A stretch of DNA of 64,000 bases from Streptomyces marianii (GTDB taxonomy: Bacteria > Actinomycetota > Actinomycetes > Streptomycetales > Streptomycetaceae): NCBI RefSeq assembly GCF_005795905.1, contig NZ_VAWE01000001.1:6065001-6129000 (forward strand). Reading direction: 5' to 3'. The translations under genes and the position numbers were made by a program. Shown in pieces: positions 43,170 through 50,780 of the stretch. The notes beneath the pieces were generated by a model that had not been told where the DNA came from, ran no database searches, and was given only the letters and a program-made list of their open reading frames with translations. Position 1 is the first letter of the stretch. Each line of letters opens with the position of its first letter.

Positions 43170-43207
43170 GGCACGCCTTTCCGGCCGTACGCCGATTCCA
43201 CCACGCA

Positions 43208-43224
43208 TCTGACCTTCCGTCAGA
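43208..43224. promoter_or_regulatory. TCTGAC-N5-GTCAGA palindrome upstream of the SCP2 thiolase gene
   Basis: TCTGACCTTCCGTCAGA, perfectly symmetric arms (ATCTGAC/GTCAGAT with the next base each side). It ends one base before the KstR operator at 43226. Confidence 0.65.
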
Positions 43225-43225
43225 T

Positions 43226-43239
43226 TGAAACGTGTTCTA
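43226..43239. promoter_or_regulatory. KstR operator upstream of the SCP2 thiolase gene
   Basis: TGAAACGTGTTCTA matches TnnAACnnGTTnnA at all fixed positions, 118 bp before the thiolase start. Confidence 0.75.
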
Positions 43240-43357
43240 CTCTCCGGCTCCATGGGGAGCGGAAGCATCGCGATCACTCACGACACAGCGCGCCCTCACG
43301 GACTCCGTGCGCCGCTGGGTCACGACTGACCGCCCCGAGACCGAAGGAGTCCTTCCG

Positions 43358-44548
43358 GTGAAGAGCTACATCGTCGGCGTCGGTATGACGAAGTTCGAGA
43401 AGCCCGAGTCGAGGGACTGGCGATACCCGGACATGGCGAAGGAGGCCGGTACCGCGGCCCTCGCCGACGCCGGCATCCCGTACGGGCTCGTCCAGCAGGT
43501 CCCGGTCGGCTACTGCTTCCAGCCGTCCACGGCCGGGCAGCGTGCGGTGTACGAACTCGGCCTCAGCGGAGTCCCCGTCTACAACGTCAACAACAACTGC
43601 GCCACCGGCTCCACGGCGCTCATGATGGCGCGGCAGTTCGTCGAGGGCGGGCTCAGCGACTGCGTACTGGCGCTGGGCTTCGAGCAGATGAAGAAGGGAG
43701 CGCTCGGCGGCGGAGCGGACGGTGGGGACTTCGCCGCCTCGCCCGTGGCCCGCCACTACGGGATCATGGCCGCCGCCCACGGCTTCGAGCGGACCCCGCC
43801 CACCGCCCAGATCTTCGGCAACGCGGCCCGCGAGCACATGGAACGCCACGGCACCACCGAGCGGCAGCTCGCCGCCGTCGCCGCCAAGAACCACCGGCAC
43901 TCCGCCGCCAACCCGTACGCCCAGTTCCGCACGGTGTACGAGGTGGACGAGATCCTCGCCGACAAGCCGGTCCACCCCCCGCTCACCCGCCTCCAGTGCT
44001 CGCCCACCTCCGACGGGGCCGCCGCGGCCGTCGTCGTGTCCGAACGGTTCCTCGTCGAACACGGCCTCCACGACAAGGCCGTCGAGATCGCCGGGCAGGC
44101 GATGGCCACCGACACCGCCGACTCCTTCTCCTCGGGCTCCTGCGTCGACGTCGTGGGCACGCCCGTGTCCCGGGCCGCGGCCCGGGGGGCTTTCCAGGCG
44201 TCCGGACTCGGCATCGAGGACATCGACGTCATCGAGCTGCACGACTGCTTCTCGATCAACGAGCTGCTCACGTACGAGGCGCTCGGCATGTGCCCATGCG
44301 GCGAGTCCGGCAAGCTCGTCGAGTCCGGGGCGACGACGTACGGCGGACGGTGGGTGGTCAACCCCTCGGGCGGCCTCATCTCCAAGGGCCACCCCCTGGG
44401 CGCCACCGGCCTCGCCCAGGCCGCGGAACTGACCTGGCAGCTGCGCGCCGAGGCCGGCCCGCGCCAGGTCTCCGGAGCGCGCACGGGGCTCGCCCACAAT
44501 ATCGGCCTGGGCGGCGCGGCGGTGGTGACGGTGCTGCGGAAGGGGTGA
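43358..44548 (+). CDS. SCP2-type thiolase / lipid-transfer protein, Ltp1-like
   Basis: 396 aa. SYIVGVGMTKFEKP opens the thiolase fold. The nucleophile Cys is in VYNVNNNCATGSTALMMARQ, His in GLISKGHPLGATGLAQAAELTWQLR, and the DVIELHDCFSINELLTYEALG block is typical of SCPx/Ltp enzymes. It resembles mycobacterial Ltp1 (Rv2790c) closely along its length. These enzymes cleave branched 3-ketoacyl-CoA or act as aldol-lyase partners in sterol side-chain breakdown. GTG 43358 has AAGGAG nine bases upstream. The KstR site supports membership of the regulon. The Tn7-like right end stops about 40 bp before the operators. Confidence 0.88.
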   Translation: MKSYIVGVGMTKFEKPESRDWRYPDMAKEAGTAALADAGIPYGLVQQVPVGYCFQPSTAGQRAVYELGLSGVPVYNVNNNCATGSTALMMARQFVEGGLSDCVLALGFEQMKKGALGGGADGGDFAASPVARHYGIMAAAHGFERTPPTAQIFGNAAREHMERHGTTERQLAAVAAKNHRHSAANPYAQFRTVYEVDEILADKPVHPPLTRLQCSPTSDGAAAAVVVSERFLVEHGLHDKAVEIAGQAMATDTADSFSSGSCVDVVGTPVSRAAARGAFQASGLGIEDIDVIELHDCFSINELLTYEALGMCPCGESGKLVESGATTYGGRWVVNPSGGLISKGHPLGATGLAQAAELTWQLRAEAGPRQVSGARTGLAHNIGLGGAAVVTVLRKG

Positions 44549-44576
44549 GGGGCGGGGGCAGGTGCCGGGCACTGGT

Positions 44577-44620
44577 CGCGGGGGAGCGCCGGCAGCGGTC
44601 GCTGCCGGCGCTCCCCCGCG
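44577..44620 (+). terminator. Perfect hairpin terminator after the SCP2 thiolase gene
   Basis: 20-bp perfect arms (44577-44596 and 44601-44620) with a GGTC loop, 28 bp after the thiolase stop. Confidence 0.8.
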
Positions 44621-44633
44621 GGCGGCCGCTGTC

Positions 44634-44790
44634 AGTTCCAGGTGCTGAACGGCGTGGTGGAGGCGTAGAGTCGGCTGGTGGCGGCTGCGGTCCAGCCCGC
44701 CTTGCCGGGGTTGAACATAGCGTCGGGCCGGGTGGTCCAGGTCCACATCTTGACGCCGCTGTGGGGCTGGTGGTTCAGCAGGGCGAGGCC
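44634..44790 (-). pseudogene. C-terminal fragment of an unrecognised protein
   Basis: The minus strand encodes LLNHQPHSGVKMWTWTTRPD followed by AMFNPGKAGWTAAATSRLYA and ends STTPFSTWN before a stop at 44634. Codon use is coherent and protein-like, but the frame runs upstream into 17-bp tandem repeats and has no start. It looks like the tail of a truncated gene. I do not recognise the family. Confidence 0.45.
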
Positions 44791-44805
44791 GTCGCGGCCA
44801 TCGCC

Positions 44806-44876
44806 GCCGCACCGGGCTCACCGCCGCACCGGGCTCACCGTCGCACCGGGCTCACCGTCGCACCGGGCTCACCGTC
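44806..44876. repeat. Four tandem copies of a 17-bp repeat
   Basis: Unit GCACCGGGCTCACCG(C/T)C, repeated at 17-bp steps, directly between the truncated minus-strand gene and the toxin remnant. Confidence 0.75.
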
Positions 44877-45011
44877 GGGCGGCGCCTGCACCGTCGGCGA
44901 CGGTGCAGGCTGGTTCGGCGACGGCTTGGGTGCGGTACTCCGCGAGGCTCAGGCCAGAAGCTCCGCCACACAGAAGGTCACCACCGGGCCGGTCGAGGCT
45001 CCGGACACCCT

Positions 45012-45230
45012 CAAAGCCTCCCGAACGCGAGCAAGGCCGAGCCGAAGACTCCCGTCCGGGGCGGCGGCGGTCTGCGCAAGCGCTGGAAGGACCCGAAGGG
45101 GGACCTCGACGAGTGGGACTCCCGGCACGGCGCGGTGGAGAAGTACAACAAGCGGGGGAAGCAGCAGAGTTCGTTGGGCAGACCGGCGAACAGACCAGCC
45201 CGCCGACCCGTCTCGTAAGGTGACGCCGTG
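45012..45230 (+). pseudogene. Decayed C-terminal domain of a colicin-E3-like cytotoxic ribonuclease
   Basis: A linker ASKAEPKTPVRGGGGLRKRW leads to KDPKGDLDEWDSRHGAVEKY and NKRGK. EWDxxHGxxE carries the Asp, His and Glu spaced as in the colicin E3 16S rRNA-cleaving domain. The usual remainder then appears in two further frames (EFVGQTGEQTSP, then DPSRKVTP and stop), so at least two indels have broken the tail. The stop of the last segment (TGA 45229-45231) overlaps the GTG of the following small gene, as in toxin-immunity pairs. The N-terminal delivery part is absent. Confidence 0.75.
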
Positions 45231-45458
45231 AGTTGTCTGATCACTTCGTACCGGATCGATTCCGACTTCCCCGATGGCGAGACGGACGTCTCGGACCTGG
45301 ACGTGCGTGTCCTGGCCGACCTGATAGGGGTCCCGACCGACCGGCTCGTCGACGTGTACCGCCTGGAAGAGCGCCACACGGCTGTCCTCGGCCCGCTCAC
45401 GGGCATCGAGTTCGATCTCGGAACCCGCGAGTACTTCCTGGAGGCGGTGGCCGACTGA
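45228..45458 (+). CDS. Putative immunity protein for the colicin-E3-like toxin
   Basis: 76 aa starting at GTG: MSCLITSYRIDSDFPDGETD, with an acidic composition and a final EYFLEAVAD. Position, size and acidity fit a cloacin/colicin E3-type immunity protein, though sequence similarity to known ones is weak. AAGGTGACGCC precedes the start. It overlaps the ancestral toxin stop. Intactness beside a broken toxin suggests an orphan immunity gene, retained perhaps for protection against sister cells (inference). Confidence 0.65.
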   Translation: MSCLITSYRIDSDFPDGETDVSDLDVRVLADLIGVPTDRLVDVYRLEERHTAVLGPLTGIEFDLGTREYFLEAVAD

Positions 45459-45850
45459 GTCACCGCTCTCCGCCACGGCCCGCCGGTCCTCCGGGGGCCG
45501 CCCTCGTGAGCGATCCGATCTCGACGAACCGGTCCGGGGAGTGGCCGTGCGCTGTGCCGGGTCACGCCCCGGGCGCAGCACGCACTCCGGTACGGCACGC
45601 CGGGGCAGCAGCGGACTCACGGACGCGCCGGCTGGGCCAGCAGCCGCTCCACAACTGGAACCAGCCCGTTCCCGTGCAGGCCCCCGCTCCCGGCAAGGGG
45701 CGCCGACCTGGCCCGCCTCTCCTGAGAGCCCCGCCTCGGCCCGCCGGGGCGGCGCGGCCCGGTGGGGGCCGAGTCCAGGACCGGAGTCCCGGTCTCGTAC
45801 GTCGCAATGCAGGATGTACGGATGAACAGGTGCCTGGGAGCATGACGCTC

Positions 45851-47305
45851 ATGACCCACACCCACCGTGCCCCGTCCGGCACCTCAGGCCCCGCCGTAGC
45901 GGTCGCGGGGAGCACCGACCGTACCGAGCAGCGGATGTGGGCTGTGGTGCCGGCGGCCTGCGCCGGGCAGTTCCTCGTCGTGCTGGATGTGTCCGTCGTC
46001 AACACTGCGCTGCCGTCGATGCGAAGCGACCTGGGGCTGAGCAGCGCGGGGCTGCAGTGGGTCGTCAACGCGTACTCGATCGTCCTCGCCGGGTTCATGC
46101 TGCTCGGCGGACGCGCCGGGGACCTCTACGGCCGCAAGCGGATGTTCCTGGTGGGGCTGGGGGTGTTCACCGTCGCGTCGCTGGCGGGCGGGCTCGCGCA
46201 GGAGGGCTGGCACCTGCTCGCCGCGCGCGCCGGGCAGGGTCTGGGCGCGGCCGTCCTCGCCCCCTCGACACTGACGCTGCTCACCTCGGCCGTGCCGGAG
46301 GGCCCCGCACGGGCCCGTGCCATCGCCACCTGGACCGCCGTCGGCGCGGGCGGCGGGGCGGCGGGCGGACTCGTCGGCGGGGTCCTCACCGAGACCCTCT
46401 CCTGGCGCTGGACCCTGCTGATCAACGTTCCCGTGGGCGCGGCCGTCGTCGTCCTCGGCGCATGGTGGCTCACCGAGTCCCGCGCGGGGGAGCGTCGCCG
46501 GCTGGACCTGCCGGGCGCCGTTCTCGTCACCGCGGGACTCGCGACGCTCGCCTACGGCGTCGTGCAGACCGAGCAGGACGGCTGGACCGCTCCCACGACC
46601 CTGCTGCCGTTGCTCGCCGGACCGGCGCTGCTCGCCGCCTTCGTCGCGGTCGAGGCCCGCGCGAGGACGCCCCTGATGCCGCTGAACCTGTTCCGGCTGC
46701 GGGCGGTGTCGGCGGCGAACGCCGCGATGTTCAGCTGTGGCGCGGCGATGTTCTGCATGTGGTACTTCATGACGCTCTACGCCCAGAACGTACTGCACTA
46801 CAGCCCGCTGGCCGCCGGACTCGCCCTCATGCCCAGTTCGCTCGCGGTCGTCCTCGGCTCCAAGCTCGCCCCGCGGCTGATGCGCGTCGCCGGTGCGCGC
46901 CGTGTCGCCGTGCTGGGGGTGCTGGTGTCCGCGGCCGGCTTCGGATGGCAGTCCACGATGGATGCGCACGGCTCGTACCTGACGGCGATCATGCTTCCGG
47001 GCATGGTGATGATGGCCGGCGGGGGTCTGGCGGGCACACCGCTCGCCTCCCTGGCCACCTCGGGCGCCGCGTCCGGCGACGCGGGTCTCGTCTCCGGCCT
47101 GGTCAACACCTCACGGGTGATGGGCGGGGCGTTCGGCCTCGCCGTCCTCGCGACGGTGGCGGCGGCCCGTACGGGCGGCTCGATGACCCCCGAGGCGCTG
47201 ACGGCCGGGTACGCGCTGGCCTTCCGGACCGGGACCGGCATCCTGCTGGGCGGAGTGCTGATGATGCTGCTGTGGCTGCCGAAGGACCGTGAGCGTCAGG
47301 CCTGA
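45851..47305 (+). CDS. MFS drug-efflux transporter, DHA2 (14-TM) type
   Basis: 484 aa. Fourteen predicted helices with motif A GGRAGDLYGRKRMFLVGL after TM2, VLDVSVVNTALP at TM1 (motif D1) and the antiporter motif region RAGQGLGAAVLAPSTLTLL. These are the marks of EmrB/QacA proton-driven exporters. ATG 45851 lies about 10 bp after GGGAG and is preferred to 45842. No adjacent regulator gene is present, so its substrate and control are unknown. Confidence 0.87.
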   Translation: MTHTHRAPSGTSGPAVAVAGSTDRTEQRMWAVVPAACAGQFLVVLDVSVVNTALPSMRSDLGLSSAGLQWVVNAYSIVLAGFMLLGGRAGDLYGRKRMFLVGLGVFTVASLAGGLAQEGWHLLAARAGQGLGAAVLAPSTLTLLTSAVPEGPARARAIATWTAVGAGGGAAGGLVGGVLTETLSWRWTLLINVPVGAAVVVLGAWWLTESRAGERRRLDLPGAVLVTAGLATLAYGVVQTEQDGWTAPTTLLPLLAGPALLAAFVAVEARARTPLMPLNLFRLRAVSAANAAMFSCGAAMFCMWYFMTLYAQNVLHYSPLAAGLALMPSSLAVVLGSKLAPRLMRVAGARRVAVLGVLVSAAGFGWQSTMDAHGSYLTAIMLPGMVMMAGGGLAGTPLASLATSGAASGDAGLVSGLVNTSRVMGGAFGLAVLATVAAARTGGSMTPEALTAGYALAFRTGTGILLGGVLMMLLWLPKDRERQA

Positions 47306-47505
47306 ACACGGGGCGGTGCGGGGACGCGGGCCGGCGCGGGGGCGCATGCGCGCTCGGGAGTACGGGGGCAGAGGGGCGCACGCGGGAGCGGGCTGCGACG
47401 GCGGGACGTGTCCCTCCCACACACAAGCCGCACCGGTGCGAGGACGGGCGCCCACACGGCTCCCCTGCCGGTTCGTGCCGGTTCGGGCTTCGCGCGGTCG
47501 CCCCC

Positions 47506-47994
47506 TCAGGGGCAGCCGCGCACATCCCTCTCCCGCGGGGGTTGCGGACCCGGCTCCGCGCCCGCTGCCGCCGCGAGGGCCGGATCGACGACCGTCTCCC
47601 CGCGCAGCACCCGGCGGATCGCGTCCGCCAGTTCCTCCACCGGTCCGTCCTTGACGAGGAATCCCGCCGCCCCCGCCGCCATCGCCCGCCGTAGTGCGCC
47701 GGGGCGCGCGAACGTCGTCAGTATCAGCACCCGGCAGCCCGGAACCTCGTCCCGGAGGAGCGCCGCCGCGTCCAGCCCGCCGAGGCCGGGCAGTTCGACG
47801 TCCAGCAGCGCCACGTCGGGCCGGGTGACGAGCGCCGAGTCGACGACGGCGTCGCCCGCGGCCACCTGCGCGACGACCTCGATGTCCGCTTCCATTCCGA
47901 GCAGCAGCGCGAGGCCGCCGCTCATCCCCTGGTCCTCCGCGAGCAGAACTCTGACGGACTTGCCGGACCGTCGATCGTGGGGCATTTCGTCCAT
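47506..47994 (-). pseudogene. NarL-type response regulator lacking its DNA-binding domain
   Basis: 162 codons with a full receiver domain: VRVLLAEDQGMSGGLALLLG (acidic pair), VALLDVELPGLGG (phospho-acceptor Asp), VLILTTFARPG (Thr) and FLVKDGPVEEL (Lys). In this family a LuxR-type HTH should follow from a segment like LTARERDVL. Here the frame ends QPPRERDVRGCP, so the HTH is missing. No sensor kinase gene is adjacent. Either a frame error has cut it or it is an orphan receiver protein; the first is more likely. Confidence 0.7.
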
Positions 47995-48175
47995 CGCATC
48001 ATGATATGGCCGAAGTGCCCGTCGGGCGCCGGGTGTGGGTACCCGGGTTCAGGTGGATGTGGGGGCGGGCCCCGTTCGGACCGAACCCCGGAGGTCCCCG
48101 CGGGTGCCCCGGAGTGGCGGCCCGGGGTCTCCTGGCGAACGCCCGAAGGCTCCTGCGAGCGGCCGGACACACCGA

Positions 48176-48192
48176 TCTGACGTAGCGTCAGC
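48176..48192. promoter_or_regulatory. TCTGAC-N5-GTCAG palindrome upstream of the MaoC hydratase gene
   Basis: TCTGACGTAGCGTCAGC, 49 bp before the KstR operator at 48241. Confidence 0.55.
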
Positions 48193-48240
48193 AGCCTTCA
48201 CAAGTGATGGGGCGTGCGTTATACATAGGGGCCAACCGGC

Positions 48241-48256
48241 CTAGAACGCGTTCTAG
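48241..48256. promoter_or_regulatory. Perfect KstR operator at a MITE boundary
   Basis: CTAGAACGCGTTCTAG is a perfect 16-bp palindrome and matches TnnAACnnGTTnnA (48242-48255). Its last two bases are the first two of the 304-bp MITE. Confidence 0.8.
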
Positions 48257-48558
48257 GGCGTGTTGCGAAAGTAGCTCCGTCCGCCCGTAGGGCGGGGCCT
48301 GCGGCGTCTGGTGCATGGGGTCTCCTCCGGCCCTCCGGTCGAGGGGGTGGGGTCTGGTCCGGCCCTCCGGTCGAGGGGGTGGGGTCTGGTCCGGCCCTCC
48401 GGTCGAGGGGGTGGGGTCTCCCCAGGCCCTCCGGGCCGAGGGGAAGATCGCAAGGTGGAGGATCATCCTCGTACCGGACGTACTTGGACGACTCCGACAA
48501 CGCGGCGAAGCTGCGTGCCAGGCGTCGCGGGCCAGGAGGGACTTTCGCAACACGCCCT
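48255..48558. mobile_element. 304-bp MITE between the KstR operator and the MaoC hydratase gene
   Basis: Perfect 18-bp terminal repeats AGGGCGTGTTGCGAAAGT. The GGGCGTGTT ends resemble those of the IS5-type element at 5717, which could be the mobilising relative. No coding content; it contains three 32-bp tandem repeats. No clear target duplication is seen. Confidence 0.82.
48329..48420. repeat. Tandem 32-bp repeats inside the MITE
   Basis: Copies start at 48329, 48361 and 48393 (unit begins GGCCCTCCGGTCGAGGGGGT), and a partial fourth follows. Confidence 0.8.
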
Positions 48559-48675
48559 GGAGCGGCCTCGTGGAGCGGCCGGCCCCGTACGGCCTCGGTG
48601 TGGCCGACGGTGCGGACGGTCGCACCGAGGTCTTCCCCTCCTCCGGGAGCCAAGGAACCAAGGAGCAGCATCCCC

Positions 48676-49530
48676 ATGCCCATCGATGCCGCCAAGGCGA
48701 TCGCCGCGGAGCCCCGCAGCGCCGAGATCAGCTGGGACCACAAGGACATCCAGCTCTACCACCTCGGGCTAGGCGCCGGCGTACCCGCCACCGATCCCGA
48801 CGAACTGCGCTACACCCTCGAGTCCCGGCTGCACGTGCTGCCCAGCTTCGCCACCGTCGCGGGAGCGGGTATGAGCGTGGTCGGCGGGCTCTCCGCCCCC
48901 GGCATCGACATCGACCTCACCGCCGTGCTGCACGGCGGCCAGTCGGTCGCGCTCCACCGCCCGATCCCGGTCAAGGGCCGGGCCACCAGCACCTCCCGCG
49001 TCGCCGCCGTCTACGACAAGGGGAAGGCCGCGGTCCTGGTGCTGCGCACCGAGGCGGCCGACGCGGACGGGCCCCTGTGGACGAGCGACGCGCAGATCTT
49101 CGTCCGGGGAGAGGGCGGCTTCGGCGGCGAGCGCGGCCCGTCCGTCGGCACCGGGCAACCGGACCGCGAACCGGACCGGACCGTCGAACGGGCCGTCGGC
49201 GAGGGCCAGGCGCTGCTCTACCGGCTCTCCGGCGACTGGAACCCGCTCCACGCCGACCCGGAGTTCGCGAAGCTCGCGGGCTTCGACCGGCCCATCCTGC
49301 ACGGTCTGTGCACATACGGAATGACGCTCAAGGCGATCGTCGACACGCTCCTCGGCGGGGACGTCACCCGGGTCCGCTCGTACGGCACCCGTTTCGCCGG
49401 AGTGGTGTTCCCCGGGGAGAACCTGCGCATCCGCATGTGGGCGGGGGACGGGCGCGTACAGGCGACGGTGACGGCCGTGGAGCGGGACGACGCATCCGTG
49501 CTCGCGGACACCGTCGTCGACCACACCTGA
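48676..49530 (+). CDS. MaoC-family steroid enoyl-CoA hydratase (Rv3538/ChsH3-like)
   Basis: 284 aa, a double hot-dog protein. DVQLYHLGLGAG-like opening IQLYHLGLGAGVPATDPDEL, YTLESRLHVLPSF, GIDIDLTAVLHGGQ and the hydratase motif SGDWNPLHADPEFAKLAGFDRPILHGLCTYG (catalytic Asp and His) match mycobacterial Rv3538. Enzymes of this type hydrate 2-enoyl-CoA sterol side-chain intermediates, between acyl-CoA dehydrogenase and 3-hydroxyacyl-CoA dehydrogenase steps. AAGGAGCAGC precedes the ATG. It heads an operon with an alcohol dehydrogenase and an SDR. Its KstR operator is now 420 bp away because of the MITE. Confidence 0.88.
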   Translation: MPIDAAKAIAAEPRSAEISWDHKDIQLYHLGLGAGVPATDPDELRYTLESRLHVLPSFATVAGAGMSVVGGLSAPGIDIDLTAVLHGGQSVALHRPIPVKGRATSTSRVAAVYDKGKAAVLVLRTEAADADGPLWTSDAQIFVRGEGGFGGERGPSVGTGQPDREPDRTVERAVGEGQALLYRLSGDWNPLHADPEFAKLAGFDRPILHGLCTYGMTLKAIVDTLLGGDVTRVRSYGTRFAGVVFPGENLRIRMWAGDGRVQATVTAVERDDASVLADTVVDHT

Positions 49531-49559
49531 CAGTGAACCGGCCTTCCATCCGCCGGTCC

Positions 49560-49634
49560 CGGCCCTCCTTGCCCCGGCGCTCCTTGCCCCGGCGCTCCTT
49601 GCCCCGGCGCTCCTTGCCCCGGCGCTCCTTGCCC
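49560..49634. repeat. Five tandem copies of a 15-bp repeat
   Basis: Unit CGGCGCTCCTTGCCC (first copy with one difference), between the MaoC hydratase and alcohol dehydrogenase genes. Confidence 0.85.
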
Positions 49635-49690
49635 CGGCCCCGTGAACAGCGAAGCCCGAACCCGAAGCCCGACTTCCGAAGGGGGCGCAC

Positions 49691-50767
49691 ATGCGCGCTG
49701 CCGTACTGCACGAGATCGGCCAGGACAAGCTCGACGTCCTCGACGACGTCGAGACGGTGGGCTTCGGCCCCGGCAAGGTGAGGATCCGGGTCAGAGCGAC
49801 CGGGCTGTGCCATTCGGACGTCTCCGCGATGAACGGGGTGCTGCCGCAACCGGCGCCGTTCATCCCGGGCCACGAGGGCGCCGGGGAGGTGCTCGACGTC
49901 GGCGACGGCGTGACCGCCGTCAAGCAGGGCGACCGGGTGCTGATGTGCTGGCTGCCCGCCTGCGGAAGCTGCCCGGCCTGCCGGCGAGGCCAGACCCAGC
50001 TCTGCCTCGCCGGGTTCATGAACGCGGGCACGCCCAACTTCAGGCGTCCCGGCGGCGATGTCTTCGGCTTCGCCGGTACCGGTACCTTCGTGGAGGAGGT
50101 CGTCGTCGACGCCGGTTGCGCGGTGCCGATTCCCGACGACGTCCCGTACGAGATCGCGGCGCTCATCGGCTGCGGCGTCACCACGGGGCTCGGCGCGGCC
50201 ATCAACACCGCCAGGGTGGAGGCCGGCTCGTCGGTCGCCGTCATCGGCTGCGGAGGCGTCGGCATCTCCACCATCCAGGGCGCCCGGGTGCAGGGCGCCG
50301 CGCAGATCGTCGCCGTCGACCCGGTGGCCTCACGGCGCGAGGCGGCGCTGGCCTTCGGCGCCACCGAGGCCGTCGCGCCGGACGAGCTCGGCGACGCCAG
50401 GCAGCGGATCACCGGCGGCGAGGGCTTCGACTACGTCTTCGAGGTCGTCGGCAGGTCCGCCACCGCGAGGACGGCGTACGAGACGACCCGGCGAGGCGGG
50501 ACCCTGTGCATCGTCGGGGCCGGAGCCATGGACGACTTCCTCCAGCTCAACATGTTCGAGCTGTTCTTCGACGAGAAGCGGATCCTGCCCTCGATGTACG
50601 GGGGCGGCGATGTGCTCCGCTCCTACGAACGGGCCATCGCGCTCTGGCGAGCCGGCCGGATCGACCTGGAATCGCTCATCACCCACCGGGTCCAGCTCGC
50701 GGAGATCAACGAGGCCCTGACCCAGATGCGTACGGGCGAGGCGCTGCGCACCTGTATCGAGATCTGA
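49691..50767 (+). CDS. Zinc-dependent alcohol dehydrogenase (MDR)
   Basis: 358 aa. Catalytic zinc region GLCHSDVSAMNG and GHEGAGEV, structural zinc cysteines CGSCPACRRGQTQLC, NAD motif VIGCGGVGISTIQGA and acidic VAVDP. It belongs to class III-like/AdhD-type enzymes that use NAD and oxidise alcohols or form hydroxy/keto interconversions. The gene lies between the hydratase and the SDR with 160 and 13 bp gaps, so all three probably form a KstR-controlled operon acting on sterol side-chain alcohols (inference). Confidence 0.86.
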   Translation: MRAAVLHEIGQDKLDVLDDVETVGFGPGKVRIRVRATGLCHSDVSAMNGVLPQPAPFIPGHEGAGEVLDVGDGVTAVKQGDRVLMCWLPACGSCPACRRGQTQLCLAGFMNAGTPNFRRPGGDVFGFAGTGTFVEEVVVDAGCAVPIPDDVPYEIAALIGCGVTTGLGAAINTARVEAGSSVAVIGCGGVGISTIQGARVQGAAQIVAVDPVASRREAALAFGATEAVAPDELGDARQRITGGEGFDYVFEVVGRSATARTAYETTRRGGTLCIVGAGAMDDFLQLNMFELFFDEKRILPSMYGGGDVLRSYERAIALWRAGRIDLESLITHRVQLAEINEALTQMRTGEALRTCIEI

Positions 50768-50780
50768 GGGGGCGACCGCT

